A DNA stretch of 64,000 bases from Mycobacterium paragordonae. Its GTDB lineage: Bacteria; Actinomycetota; Actinomycetes; Mycobacteriales; Mycobacteriaceae. Each line of letters opens with the position of its first letter. The first letter of the stretch is position 1. Position numbers and translations under genes: made by a program. The DNA lies in NCBI RefSeq assembly GCF_003614435.1, contig NZ_CP025546.1:1488001-1552000 (forward strand). Direction: 5' to 3'. The notes beneath the pieces are model-generated. The model was not told the origin of the DNA. It saw nothing but the letters and a program-made list of their open reading frames with translations, and ran no database searches. Below, piece by piece: positions 45,356-54,613 of the stretch.

Positions 45356-46249
45356 ATGTCGGACAGGCTTGTTATTACCGGTGCCGGGGGGCAGCTGGGC
45401 ACCCTGGTGGCGGCTCAGGCCACCCGCGAGGGTCGAGACGTGCTGGCCAGGACGTCGGGGGAGTGGGACATCACCGATCCGGCGCTGGCCGACGAGATCA
45501 TTCAGCCTGGCGATGTCGTCATCAACTGCGCGGCCTACACCGACGTCGACGGCGCCGAGACCGACGAGGCCCGCGCCTACGCCGTCAACGCCACCGGCCC
45601 GGAAAACCTCGCCCGTGCGTGCGCCCGCGTCGGAGCCTCGCTGATCCACGTTTCCACTGACTACGTCTTCAACGGCGATTTCGGCGGCTCGGACCCGCGT
45701 CCCTACGAACCCGACGACCCCACCGGCCCGCAGGGGGTCTACGCGGCGAGCAAGCTTGCCGGGGAGCAGGCCGTGCTGGCCGCGCTGCCGGAGGCTGTCG
45801 TCGTGCGCACCGCATGGGTGTACACCGGCGGGCTCGACAGAAGCGATTTCGTCGCCGTCATGCAGCGGTTGGCGGCGAAAGACGGATCAATCAAGGTCGT
45901 CGACGACCAGACCGGCACGCCCACCTACGCCGGCGACCTGGCCGCCGCCCTGCTCGAGCTGGCCGACAGCCCGGTGCGGGGACGCGTGCTGCACGCCGCC
46001 AACGAGGGTGTGGTGTCGCGTTTCGAGCAGGCCCGCGCGGTGTTCGAGGAATCCGGCGCGGACCCGCAGCGGGTGACACCGTGCACCAGCGACGAGTTTC
46101 CGCGGCCCGCGGCGCGCCCGTCGTACTCCGCGTTGTCCGGCCGGTCGTGGGCTGCCGCGGGCCTGACCCCGCTGCGGCCGTGGCGCGCTGCCCTCAAAGC
46201 TGCGCTGACGGCCGCCGCCGACCGACCGTTACCCTCTACGCGTGACTGA
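45356..46249 (+). CDS. rmlD: dTDP-4-dehydrorhamnose reductase RmlD
   Basis: A 297-residue short-chain dehydrogenase making dTDP-L-rhamnose, the donor for the arabinogalactan linker. VITGAGGQLG is the nucleotide motif. INCAAYTDVDGAE follows, then VSTDYVFNG and the catalytic YxxxK in YAASKLAGEQ. ATG 45356 gives the expected N-terminus; the frame is open far upstream, over lcp1. It overlaps wbbL1 by 8 bases. Confidence 0.96.
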   Translation: MSDRLVITGAGGQLGTLVAAQATREGRDVLARTSGEWDITDPALADEIIQPGDVVINCAAYTDVDGAETDEARAYAVNATGPENLARACARVGASLIHVSTDYVFNGDFGGSDPRPYEPDDPTGPQGVYAASKLAGEQAVLAALPEAVVVRTAWVYTGGLDRSDFVAVMQRLAAKDGSIKVVDDQTGTPTYAGDLAAALLELADSPVRGRVLHAANEGVVSRFEQARAVFEESGADPQRVTPCTSDEFPRPAARPSYSALSGRSWAAAGLTPLRPWRAALKAALTAAADRPLPSTRD

Positions 46250-47150
46250 CGTTCTGCCGGTCGTCGCGGTGACCTACTCGCCGGGCCCGCACCTGGAGCG
46301 GTTTCTGGCGTCGTTGTCGCTGGCCACCGACCGGCCGGTGGGCGTGCTCCTGGCCGACAACGGCTCCACCGACGGAACACCGGAAGCCGCCGTCGAGCGC
46401 TACCCGAACGTGCGCCTGATGCCCACCGGCGCCAATCTCGGATACGGGACCGCGGTCAATCGCACCGTCGCCAAGCTGACCGACGGCGAATGGGATGACG
46501 AGTGGGTGATCGTCGCCAATCCGGACGTGCAGTGGGGCCCGGGCAGCATCGACGCGCTGCTGGAGGCGGCCGCCCGCTGGCCGCGCGCCGGCGCGCTCGG
46601 CCCGCTGATCCGGGACCCGGACGGGTCGGTGTACCCCTCGGCGCGCCACCTGCCCAGCCTGATCCGCGGCGGCATGCACGCCGTGCTCGGGCCGGTGTGG
46701 CCGCGCAACCGGTGGACGCGGGCCTACCGCCAGGAACACCTCGACCCCAGCGAGCGGCCGGTGGGCTGGCTGTCCGGGTCATGTCTGCTGGTGCGGCGGT
46801 CGGCGTTCGACCAGATCGGCGGCTTCGACGAGCGCTACTTCATGTACATGGAAGACGTCGACCTCGGCGACCGGCTCGGGAAGGCCGGTTGGCTCTCCAT
46901 CTACGTGCCGTCGGCCGAAGTGCTGCACCACAAGGGTCACTCGACCGGACGCGACCCGGGCCGCCACCTGGCCGCTCACCATCGCAGTACCTATCTCTTT
47001 CTGGCCGACCGGAACACCGGGTGGTGGCGGGCCCCGCTGCGCTGGACGCTGCGCGGATCGCTGGCGGTGCGGTCGCGGGTGATGGTGCGCAACGCGGTGC
47101 GCCGGTCCCGCCGGTCGGCGCGGCAAGAACTGGCAGAAGGGCGGCGCTGA
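46242..47150 (+). CDS. wbbL1: Rhamnosyltransferase WbbL1
   Basis: A 302-residue GT2-family glycosyltransferase adding rhamnose to GlcNAc-PP-decaprenol, the linker between peptidoglycan and arabinogalactan. The N-terminal VAVTYSPG and LLADNGSTDGTPE, then ANPDVQWG, form the nucleotide-sugar site. GGFDERYFMYMEDVDLGDR is the acceptor/base region. It starts at GTG 46242 inside the last codons of rmlD, whose product it uses. manB follows after one base. Confidence 0.95.
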   Translation: MTDVLPVVAVTYSPGPHLERFLASLSLATDRPVGVLLADNGSTDGTPEAAVERYPNVRLMPTGANLGYGTAVNRTVAKLTDGEWDDEWVIVANPDVQWGPGSIDALLEAAARWPRAGALGPLIRDPDGSVYPSARHLPSLIRGGMHAVLGPVWPRNRWTRAYRQEHLDPSERPVGWLSGSCLLVRRSAFDQIGGFDERYFMYMEDVDLGDRLGKAGWLSIYVPSAEVLHHKGHSTGRDPGRHLAAHHRSTYLFLADRNTGWWRAPLRWTLRGSLAVRSRVMVRNAVRRSRRSARQELAEGRR

Positions 47151-47151
47151 A

Positions 47152-48231
47152 GTGGCAACCCATGACGTAGACGCGGTGATCCTGGTCGGCGGCAAGGGCA
47201 CCCGGCTGCGGCCGCTGACGCTGTCGGCGCCAAAGCCGATGCTGCCGACGGCCGGCCTGCCGTTCCTGACCCACCTGTTGTCGCGGATCGCCGCGGCCGG
47301 CATCGAGCACGTGGTGCTGGGCACCTCCTACCGGGCCGAGGTGTTCGAGGCGGAGTTCGGCGACGGGTCCAAGCTCGGGTTGCAGATCGACTACGTGACC
47401 GAGGAGAAGCCGCTGGGCACCGGCGGCGGCATCGCCAATGTCGCCGAGAAGCTGCGCCACGACACCGTGATGGTTTTCAACGGCGACGTGCTTTCCGGCA
47501 CCGATCTGGGTGAGTTGCTGGCCTTTCACTCCGACCACCACGCCGACGTGACGCTGCATCTGGTGCGGGTGAGCGATCCCAGGGCCTTCGGGTGCGTGCC
47601 GACCGACAGCGACGGACGGGTCACCGCGTTCCTGGAAAAGACGCAGGATCCGCCGACCGACCAGATCAACGCCGGCTGCTACGTCTTCCAGCGCCGCATC
47701 ATCGACCGGATTCCCCGCGGCCGGGAGGTGTCGGTGGAGCGCGAGGTGTTCCCGGCGCTGCTGTCGGACCCGGACGTGAAGGTGTGCGGCTACGTCGACG
47801 CCACCTACTGGCGCGACATGGGCACCCCCGACGACTTCGTGCGCGGGTCGGCGGACCTGGTGCGCGGCATCGCCCCGTCGCCGGCGCTGCACGGCCAGCG
47901 CGGCGAGAGCCTGGTGCACGACGGCGCCGCCGTGGCTCCCGGTGCGCTACTCATCGGCGGCACGGTGGTGGGGCGCGGGGCCGAGATCGGTCCCGGCGTG
48001 CGGCTGGACGGCGCGGTCATCTTCGACGGCGTGAAGGTGGAGGCCGGCAGCGTGATCGAGCGTTCGATCATCGGCTTCGGCGCCCGCATCGGTCCGCGGG
48101 CGCTGATCCGCGACGGGGTGATCGGCGACGGCGCGGACATCGGCGCGCGCTGCGAGCTGCTGCGCGGCGCCCGGGTGTGGCCGGGCGTCTCGATTCCCGA
48201 CGGCGGGATCCGCTACTCCTCGGACGTCTGA
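47152..48231 (+). CDS. manB: Mannose-1-phosphate guanylyltransferase (GDP-mannose pyrophosphorylase)
   Basis: A 359-residue nucleotidyltransferase. The N-terminal VILVGGKGTRLRPLT is the pyrophosphorylase signature. PKPMLPTAG and VFNGDVLSG line the active site, and the C-terminal about 100 residues form a left-handed beta-helix of hexapeptide repeats. It makes GDP-mannose for mannolipids and lipoarabinomannan. The start is GTG at 47152, one base after wbbL1. Mycobacterial names conflict: Rv3264c is called manB or rmlA2. Its 3' end overlaps the convergent NUDIX gene by 19 bases. Confidence 0.93.
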   Translation: MATHDVDAVILVGGKGTRLRPLTLSAPKPMLPTAGLPFLTHLLSRIAAAGIEHVVLGTSYRAEVFEAEFGDGSKLGLQIDYVTEEKPLGTGGGIANVAEKLRHDTVMVFNGDVLSGTDLGELLAFHSDHHADVTLHLVRVSDPRAFGCVPTDSDGRVTAFLEKTQDPPTDQINAGCYVFQRRIIDRIPRGREVSVEREVFPALLSDPDVKVCGYVDATYWRDMGTPDDFVRGSADLVRGIAPSPALHGQRGESLVHDGAAVAPGALLIGGTVVGRGAEIGPGVRLDGAVIFDGVKVEAGSVIERSIIGFGARIGPRALIRDGVIGDGADIGARCELLRGARVWPGVSIPDGGIRYSSDV

Positions 48232-48764
48232 GCCCGGCGCAACGCCTGTCGCACCAGATACTCCAGCGCGTGGTCGGTGCCGGACGGCAACTCGTCGGCC
48301 GGCCACCACCGCAAGTCGTCGGACTCGTCGCTGAGCACGATTCGGGCCCCGGCCGGTGCGTGCGCCATGAACTGCAGATCCAGGTGCCGCGTCGGGACGC
48401 CCAGCGAGCAGGTAACCGGATGCACATGCACCGCAACCAGTTCCGGGCGCAGCCGCAGACTCGCGACGCCGGACTCCTCGGTCGCTTCCCGCAGTGCGGC
48501 GGCCAGGATGTCTTCGTCGTCCTCGCAGTGCCCGCCCAATTGCACCCAGCGGCCCAGCCGGGGGTGCAGGGTGAGCAGCACGCGCGTGCCGGTGTGGTCG
48601 AGCACCAGGGTGGACGCGGTGACGTGACCGGGTTCGCACTCGCGCAGGCAGGCGTCGTCGCGGGCCAGCACGAATCCCAGCACCGCCTCGGCCAACGAAT
48701 CCTGGGCCGGGTTGGGCGCCTGCCAGTCGTTGAGCAGCGCGATGACCGATTCCCGCACGCTCAT
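48213..48764 (-). CDS. NUDIX hydrolase
   Basis: A 183-residue NUDIX protein. The box is complete: GGHCEDDEDILAAALREATEESGV contains GX5EX7REXXEEXGX. ATG 48764 is supported by GGAGGGGG and by its ATGA overlap with the mamA stop. The frame runs further upstream over mamA. It is the last gene of the fbiA-fbiB-mamA operon. The substrate is unknown. Confidence 0.92.
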   Translation of the reverse strand: MSVRESVIALLNDWQAPNPAQDSLAEAVLGFVLARDDACLRECEPGHVTASTLVLDHTGTRVLLTLHPRLGRWVQLGGHCEDDEDILAAALREATEESGVASLRLRPELVAVHVHPVTCSLGVPTRHLDLQFMAHAPAGARIVLSDESDDLRWWPADELPSGTDHALEYLVRQALRRAQTSEE

Positions 48765-50350
48765 CGCGACCCCCTCCTGGTCCGCCTGCCCGTCCGGCGA
48801 TGGCGCAGCGCCAGCCATGCCGCGCGGCATCGCGCCACCACTTCCGGCGAGACGCCGAGCTGCTCGATCAGCACCCGTCGGTCCACCAGGTCCAGCGCCT
48901 TCTCGATTTCGTTGGCCCGCAACAGCAGATCGACGTCGCCGGCCAGGTCGGCGTCGGCGCACGCCGGCGGCGGGAGGGGCAGCAACTCGGCCTCGGCGGG
49001 TTCGAGCTCCAGAATGCCGCCGCCGTAACTGCGGCCCATGATTTCGGCGAACGCGAACGTCGCGCTGTTGTGGAACACCGCGGCCAGCGCGCGGGGTTCG
49101 GTGCCGTCCGCGACCCGCACCCGGTGCACGGTGTCGGTGCTGGTGGCTCCCGCGGCGTTGACCGTCAGCCGCGGTGCCAGGTGAATTTGGCGCAGCATGA
49201 ACAGATCTGGAACCCACAGCGACGGCGTGATCCACCACGGCTTGCGCAGCGAGCACTTGTAGCCCCGGTGCACGCCGGCCGCCTCGCCGGCCGCGATGTG
49301 CGCGAGCAGCGCGCCGTCCTGCGGCTGCGCCGGCGCATGCAACAGCCAGGTACGCTGACTGCCCGCCAGATCACTTGTGCGGCAATCGTTGTCGTAAACC
49401 AGGCCGGACAGCTGAGCGCTGCGCGAGACCAGCGGCACGCAGTGCGGCACGAGTCCCAGTTCGTGCGCCTGCGCGTCGGTGAAGGTGAAGAAGCTGTTGC
49501 GGCCCGTCACGATGCCGACGTCCACCTCGGCGACGCGGCCCAGCCGGGTCAGGACGCCGGACTCCTTGAGGGCCCGCAGCGTGCTTATCTGCGCCGGGTC
49601 GAGGAAGTAGGTGGTCCACTTCTCCCGCTCGTGCAGTAGCGCCGGGGCCGACGGGACGTCCAGATCGGCCTCTTCCATTGCAGCCAGCCCGTCGGCGTCG
49701 TCGAGTTGCACGGTGCGGACGCGGGCCGGTCCGGAACCGACGACGCCGCAGAACAACACGACCTCCTGCAGCACACCGTCGAACACCAGGCGCCCGAAGC
49801 TCACCAGCGTGATCTCGCGGTAGCGGCTCACCAGGAAGTCGCGCAGCTGTGCCGCATATCCGACCTGAAGCAGCTCTGCGGGCAGCACCAGACCCACCCG
49901 GCCGCCTTCGCGCACCAGCGTGGTGCTCGCCACGACGAACGGCACCCAGGCATTGGTCAACCGGTTGGGGCGCAACCCCTCTCGGTGCAGGGCGGTCAAT
50001 GCCGGCTCACGCTGCTGCGCGGTCCAGTGTCCGAACCGGATGTAGGGCGGGTTGCCCGCGACACCGTCCCAGTCGCGCCCGCCCGACCAGCAGAACAGGT
50101 CCGCGGTGTCGACCGGCGCGAACATGCGTGCCTTCGCCGCTTCCGCGGCAACCAGTTCCACGCCGCGTGCCTGGTCGCTGAGGGCGGCGAGCTCCCGCAG
50201 GATCTGTCCGTCACCGCAGGACGGCTCCAGCACCCGCGGCCCGGCCTGGGTGACCCAGCCGGCCAGGAAGCGGGCGATCGGCGCCGGCGTGTAGTAGCCG
50301 CCGCGAATCTTGTCGGCCGTCACGGCCGCCTTGCCCGCGAAGGTTTTCAT
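48761..50350 (-). CDS. mamA: Adenine-N6 DNA methyltransferase MamA
   Basis: A 529-residue orphan methylase. The SAM motif is LEPSCGDG, and the catalytic motif is NPPYIRFG (NPPY). A large target-recognition domain follows and no restriction gene is nearby. It corresponds to Rv3263 (MamA), reported to methylate CTGGAG in M. tuberculosis and affect expression. Whether this homologue keeps that specificity is inference. Its ATG overlaps the fbiB stop and its own stop overlaps the NUDIX start. Confidence 0.93.
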   Translation of the reverse strand: MKTFAGKAAVTADKIRGGYYTPAPIARFLAGWVTQAGPRVLEPSCGDGQILRELAALSDQARGVELVAAEAAKARMFAPVDTADLFCWSGGRDWDGVAGNPPYIRFGHWTAQQREPALTALHREGLRPNRLTNAWVPFVVASTTLVREGGRVGLVLPAELLQVGYAAQLRDFLVSRYREITLVSFGRLVFDGVLQEVVLFCGVVGSGPARVRTVQLDDADGLAAMEEADLDVPSAPALLHEREKWTTYFLDPAQISTLRALKESGVLTRLGRVAEVDVGIVTGRNSFFTFTDAQAHELGLVPHCVPLVSRSAQLSGLVYDNDCRTSDLAGSQRTWLLHAPAQPQDGALLAHIAAGEAAGVHRGYKCSLRKPWWITPSLWVPDLFMLRQIHLAPRLTVNAAGATSTDTVHRVRVADGTEPRALAAVFHNSATFAFAEIMGRSYGGGILELEPAEAELLPLPPPACADADLAGDVDLLLRANEIEKALDLVDRRVLIEQLGVSPEVVARCRAAWLALRHRRTGRRTRRGSR

Positions 50351-51705
50351 TTGCGGATCAACAGCTCCGCGGCCGGCACCGGCTCACGCGGGCCCGCCGG
50401 CTCGGCGGCGTAGCCGATCGCGACGGCACCCAGTGGCTCCCATTCGGCGGGTAGCGCCAGCTCTTCGCGGACGAGATCGGCGGCGAAGATCGTCGAGCCG
50501 ATCCAGCAACTGCCCACGCCGCGCACCGCCAGCGCGACCAGTAGTGCCTGCACGGCCGCGCCCACCGCGACGGTGAACATGGTGTGCTCGGCCTCGGTGC
50601 GAACCGCGTCCGGATAGCTGTGCGCCCCGTCGGGCACCAGGAAGGGAATGACGACTTCGGGTGCGTCGTAGAGGATCTGACCGCGGGCGACCCGGCGTTC
50701 GACGGAGTCGGCCGGGCGGCCGTCGCCGGTGAGGTCGGCACGCCACTTCTCTTTCATCCGGTCCAGCAGCCGCGTGCGGGTGACCGGGTCCTGCAACCAG
50801 ACGAACCGCACCGGGCGGGTGTGGTGCGGGGCCGGTGCTGTGAGTGCCTCGGCGACAGCGGATTCGACGACCGCCGGCGGCACCGGCTCGTCGCTGAATC
50901 GGCGCACCGAACGCCGCAGCAGCTGGGCCTGCCCGCGGCCCAACTCGATCGCCTCCGCGGTGCCGAGCCAGAACAGGTCCTCGGTGCCCGCGCGCACCAG
51001 TTGCCGGGCCGTCGAACCGTCGTCGACCGGGTTGAGCCCGCGCACCACCGCCACCGGCATCGCGGTGAGCTTGCCCTTGACCAGGTCGGCCGCGGCCGCG
51101 ATCTCGTCGGCGACCGCCACTTCGGTGACCACCAGTTCGTTGCCGTGCCGGTCGACGGCACCCGAATAGTTGTGCAGCACCGCCAGACCCGCGGTGCCGA
51201 CGGCCGCGTCGATCTGGCCGTTGCGCCAGGCGCGGCCCATGGTGTCGGTGATCACCACCGCGACGGTGACACCGAGCCGCTCGCGCAACCCGGCCCGCAG
51301 CGCGGCGGCGCTGGCATCCGGGTCCAGCGGCAGCAACGCCAATTCGGTTCGCCCGACGTTGGATCCGTCCACACCGGCCGCCGCCTGGATCAGGCCCAGC
51401 CGGTTCTCGGTGATCAGGGTTCGTTCCTTGCGAGCCAGCACCCGCACCGCTTCGTCGTCGACCAGCTTGCGGCGCAACCGGTCTCGTTCCTCGTCGTCTT
51501 CGGGTGCCGGGACCAGCCGGCCCTCGCACTTGGACACCACCTTGCTGGTCACCACCACCACGTCGCCGTCGCGCAACCACGGCGCGGCCGCGCTGAGCGC
51601 GGCGCCCAGGTCGTCACCGGGACGGAACTCGGGAAGCCCGGTGACGGGCAGGATTTCGATGGTGGCGGCGGCGCCGTGCTCGCCGGCCGGCGGCAGTGCG
51701 GTCAC
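50347..51705 (-). CDS. fbiB: Coenzyme F420 synthesis bifunctional protein FbiB
   Basis: A 452-residue fusion. The N-terminal half is a CofE-type F420:gamma-glutamyl ligase ([18 protein letters not shown] and [15 protein letters not shown]). The C-terminal half, from about 255, is an FMN nitroreductase-fold domain ([12 protein letters not shown] and [13 protein letters not shown]) that reduces dehydro-F420-0. GTG 51705 overlaps the fbiA stop. A frame extends further upstream over fbiA but is not conserved in character. Confidence 0.95.
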   Translation of the reverse strand: MTALPPAGEHGAAATIEILPVTGLPEFRPGDDLGAALSAAAPWLRDGDVVVVTSKVVSKCEGRLVPAPEDDEERDRLRRKLVDDEAVRVLARKERTLITENRLGLIQAAAGVDGSNVGRTELALLPLDPDASAAALRAGLRERLGVTVAVVITDTMGRAWRNGQIDAAVGTAGLAVLHNYSGAVDRHGNELVVTEVAVADEIAAAADLVKGKLTAMPVAVVRGLNPVDDGSTARQLVRAGTEDLFWLGTAEAIELGRGQAQLLRRSVRRFSDEPVPPAVVESAVAEALTAPAPHHTRPVRFVWLQDPVTRTRLLDRMKEKWRADLTGDGRPADSVERRVARGQILYDAPEVVIPFLVPDGAHSYPDAVRTEAEHTMFTVAVGAAVQALLVALAVRGVGSCWIGSTIFAADLVREELALPAEWEPLGAVAIGYAAEPAGPREPVPAAELLIRK

Positions 51706-52688
51706 ACCGTCACCCCCGCCAGGTCCAGCCCGGCCCGCACCATCTCGGCCGTCGCCTCGGGGCTGGTCATCAACAGCGGCACGGCGCGCACCGCCACGCC
51801 GTCGATGTCGGCCGCGTCGCCCTCGTGCACCAGCCAGCAGTCCAGTACCCCGGTCCCGCTGCGGGCGCCGTAGTGCCGGCCTACCGCCTGCGCGGTGGAG
51901 TCCACCCCGATCACGGACAGGCACGCATCGGCCATGCCGCGCAACGGCTTTCCGCCGATGATGGGGGAGTAGCCGACGACGGGGGCGGGGGTCGAGCGCA
52001 GCGCGCCCCGGATCCCGGGAACGGCCAGGATGGCGCCGACGCTGACCACCGGGTTCGACGGCGCGACCAGGATGACATCGGCTTCAGCGATGGCTGTCAC
52101 CGCTTCGGTTGTCGCGGAGGCTTTTTCGGCGCCGACGAACGCGAAGCTGTGGGTAGGCACCTGGGCGCGGTGGCGCACCCACCACTCCTGGAAGTGGATT
52201 GCCCGGCGGGTTGCGGTGGTTGGATCGGTGATCACCACGTGCGTCTCGCAACGGTCGTCACTGGCCGGCAGCAACCGTGCGCCCGGTTGCCACCGGTCGC
52301 ACAGTGCGGTGGTGATCTGCGAGAGCGAATACCCGGCGTTGAGCATCTGGGTGCGGACCAGATGGGTGGCCAGATCGCGGTCGCCGAGCATGAACCAGTC
52401 GGGCTGCACACCATAGCGGGCGAGTTCCTCTTTGGCATGCCAGGTTTCGTTCCGATGGCCCCAACCGCGCTCCGGGTCCACGCCGCCACCGAGGGTGTAC
52501 ATGCAGGTGTCGAGGTCCGGGCAGATGCGCACGCCGTGGATCCAGGCATCGTCGCCGATGTTGACGACGGCGTTCAGTTCGTGGCCGGCATCCTCGCCCT
52601 GAGCAAACTGGCCCAGGCCGAGCAACCGCTGCACTCCGAGCAGGAAGCGGGCGCCCCCGACGCCCCCGACCAGAACAGTGACTTTCAC
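51702..52688 (-). CDS. fbiA: Coenzyme F420 synthesis transferase FbiA (CofD)
   Basis: A 328-residue CofD-type transferase that joins the PEP/lactyl-GPP moiety to the deazaflavin Fo. [14 protein letters not shown] is the signature, followed by [36 protein letters not shown] occurs in the second half. It heads the overlapping operon fbiA-fbiB-mamA-NUDIX. It is divergent from whiB2. Confidence 0.96.
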   Translation of the reverse strand: MKVTVLVGGVGGARFLLGVQRLLGLGQFAQGEDAGHELNAVVNIGDDAWIHGVRICPDLDTCMYTLGGGVDPERGWGHRNETWHAKEELARYGVQPDWFMLGDRDLATHLVRTQMLNAGYSLSQITTALCDRWQPGARLLPASDDRCETHVVITDPTTATRRAIHFQEWWVRHRAQVPTHSFAFVGAEKASATTEAVTAIAEADVILVAPSNPVVSVGAILAVPGIRGALRSTPAPVVGYSPIIGGKPLRGMADACLSVIGVDSTAQAVGRHYGARSGTGVLDCWLVHEGDAADIDGVAVRAVPLLMTSPEATAEMVRAGLDLAGVTV

Positions 52689-52811
52689 ACCAGGACAGTA
52701 CCTGCCCGGCGGGACACGTTAGGGTGGGGTGAATCTTGGTAACCAATGTGGCGCAAGGGACTTGTGATCAATTCGTACTCGACACGCCGTGTTTCGTGGA
52801 CAACAGAATCG

Positions 52812-52946
52812 CCGAAATTCGATCACGAGATGGTATGGAATTACGCCGAAGTGCTTGACCAGGGTCCCCGGCCCGTGTCTAATCACATCAGTGTCATTTC
52901 CCGGTTGGCCGGCCGGTTCCGGTGTCGCAGACCGAGATTCGATCAC
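52812..52946. repeat. Direct 15-bp repeat flanking the whiB2 promoter
   Basis: The sequence CCGAAATTCGATCAC at 52812-52826 recurs with one mismatch at 52932-52946. The copies lie on either side of the promoter in the 331-bp fbiA-whiB2 gap. They could be sites for one regulator. This gap has no gene. Confidence 0.5.
52855..52883 (+). promoter_or_regulatory. Vegetative-type promoter of whiB2
   Basis: TTGACC (52855-52860), a 17-base spacer, then TCTAAT (52878-52883). Five of six bases match the -10 consensus. It would give a leader of about 130 bases to the whiB2 ATG. Confidence 0.6.
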
Positions 52947-53019
52947 TTGTTCGAATTGGGCATCTGAACATCAGAACAGTGGGAAACCATTTCACTCTCT
53001 ATTAGTGAGGAGGCGGAGC

Positions 53020-53391
53020 ATGTCCTATGAGTACCTTCGGGGCGTAATGGGAGGCACACCGCACACCACTCCCGAGCCGGCTGAAACCATCATGCCGCCA
53101 GTCCGTCCTCATCTGAGCGTTGTTCCCGATGCGCCCGCTGTGTTCGAGCCGGAGCCGATCGAGGAGATCCCTGCCGATCAGTGGCAGGACAAAGCGCTGT
53201 GCGCTCAAACCGACCCCGAAGCCTTCTTCCCGGAGAAGGGCGGCTCCACCCGCGAGGCCAAGAAGATCTGCCTGGGTTGCGAGGTCCGGCACGAGTGCCT
53301 CGAGTACGCCCTGGCGCACGACGAGCGCTTCGGCATCTGGGGCGGTCTGTCCGAGCGCGAACGTCGCCGCCTCAAGCGCGGCATCATCTGA
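53020..53391 (+). CDS. whiB2: Iron-sulfur transcription factor WhiB2
   Basis: A 123-residue Wbl protein with [4Fe-4S] ligands Cys61, Cys84, Cys87 and Cys93, and the GIWGG turn at 105-109. The basic C-terminal helix is SERERRRLKRG. A strong AGGAGG lies before ATG 53020, giving a longer N-terminus than the 89-residue M. tuberculosis form. WhiB2/WhmD is essential for septation and division. It is monocistronic. Confidence 0.95.
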   Translation: MSYEYLRGVMGGTPHTTPEPAETIMPPVRPHLSVVPDAPAVFEPEPIEEIPADQWQDKALCAQTDPEAFFPEKGGSTREAKKICLGCEVRHECLEYALAHDERFGIWGGLSERERRRLKRGII

Positions 53392-53405
53392 CCGTCGTTA
53401 CCTGA

Positions 53406-53885
53406 TCAGTCGTCGATCGAGGGGTCGATGACTGAAGGTTCCACGTCCAGATAGATGGCCACCTGGGCCACCAGGATTTCATGCAGCAAGTCGCCGAGTT
53501 CGACGGTGTCTTTCGCTCGTCGCTCAATGGGCTTGCGGAACAACACAATTCGCGCTCTTGTCGCATTGCCGCGAACATCGACGCCGGCCGGTATCAGCCG
53601 GGCCAGCGCGATCGGCCCGTCGGCGATCACTTCCGGCGGCCACTGCACACTGTAGGGATCCTTGGCGGAGATGCGCGGGATCTCGTCGACCGCGACGTCG
53701 AGTTCGCCGACCCGTTCCTGCCACCGCCGCTCGATCGGTTCGTAGGCCTCCAGGACCGCCATGTCGAACCGCTCGGCCCGGCTGCGCCAGCCCGGCACCG
53801 TCGGCGGCAGCAATGGACCCCGCAGATCCCGGCCCCGCCGGCGACCCGGCCGGCCAGGCGGCAGAGCCGATCTTTCCCCGCTCAC
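53406..53885 (-). CDS. Zincin-like conserved protein with degraded HExxH motif
   Basis: A 159-residue protein, counted from GTG 53885, matching Rv3259. The fold resembles the bacterial metallopeptidase family PF06262: ERFDMAVLEAYEPIERRWQ, IPRISAKDP, then DLLHEILVAQVAIYL. The expected HExxH is HEILV here, so the second His is lost and metal-dependent catalysis is unlikely. It converges on whiB2 and is divergent from the DUF3499 gene. The exact start is uncertain. Confidence 0.85.
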   Translation of the reverse strand: MSGERSALPPGRPGRRRGRDLRGPLLPPTVPGWRSRAERFDMAVLEAYEPIERRWQERVGELDVAVDEIPRISAKDPYSVQWPPEVIADGPIALARLIPAGVDVRGNATRARIVLFRKPIERRAKDTVELGDLLHEILVAQVAIYLDVEPSVIDPSIDD

Positions 53886-53886
53886 G

Positions 53887-53923
53887 CGCCGATGGTAACG
53901 GTTGGACGCCGATGGTAACGGTT
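53887..53923. repeat. 17-bp repeat, two copies, in a divergent promoter
   Basis: CGCCGATGGTAACGGTT occurs at 53887-53903 and again at 53907-53923, a period of 20 bases. It sits between the zincin-like gene (start about 53885) and the DUF3499 gene (start 53992). Two copies on one helical face suggest a regulator site, or they are a small duplication. Confidence 0.6.
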
Positions 53924-53991
53924 CCACATCGCCCCTGCCGATGCGCGTGTCCGCCGCTGCGGCGGCGTTTTCCCGCGATAGCCTTTCGATC

Positions 53992-54471
53992 GTGAACGTA
54001 CCCCGACGCTGCTGCCGGCCCGGGTGTCCGCATTATGCAGTGGCAACGTTGACGTTCGTCTACTCGGACTCGACGGCGGTGGTCGGCCCGCTCGCTACCG
54101 CGCGGGAACCGCACTCGTGGGATCTGTGTGTCAACCACGCCGGCCGCATCACGGCACCGCGCGGCTGGGAACTGATGCGCCATGCCGGGCCGCTGCCCAC
54201 GCATCCCGATGAGGACGACGAACTGGTTGCGCTGGCCGACGCCGTGCGCGAGGGTGGGGCAATCACCCGAACCCCCGCACTGGTGAACGGCTTCGTGGCC
54301 AGCGACGGCTTCGACGACGTGCCGCGCTCCGCGGGCGCCGTGGCCGAGGCCCACCTGCAGCATGCGGGCGCCCACGCCACCGCCCCGAGCGCTGGTCTGC
54401 TCGCACCGCCCGAGCACCGCTCCGGACGCCGGCGTGGTCACCTGCGGGTACTGCCGGATCCTCCCGGTTAG
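53992..54471 (+). CDS. DUF3499 protein
   Basis: A 159-residue actinobacterial protein starting at GTG 53992. The N-terminal RRCCRPGCPHYAVATLTFVY holds three cysteines and a His, with a fourth cysteine in SWDLCVNHAGR, so a structural zinc site is likely. The C-terminal third is Ala/Pro/Gly-rich and likely disordered. Matches Rv3258c. Function unknown. The 142 bases to pmmA show no feature. Confidence 0.9.
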   Translation: MNVPRRCCRPGCPHYAVATLTFVYSDSTAVVGPLATAREPHSWDLCVNHAGRITAPRGWELMRHAGPLPTHPDEDDELVALADAVREGGAITRTPALVNGFVASDGFDDVPRSAGAVAEAHLQHAGAHATAPSAGLLAPPEHRSGRRRGHLRVLPDPPG

Positions 54472-54613
54472 CCCTGCCTGATGGTGGCGACCCCCGGCGC
54501 CCGGCTCACGCCGCGCTTGCGATCGCCACGCCACATGGGTCCGGGGCTCCGCCGGGCCGATAGGCTGGCGGCCGAAGAGTCCTACCCACCCAGGTCGTCA
54601 GGAGCACCGCAGA

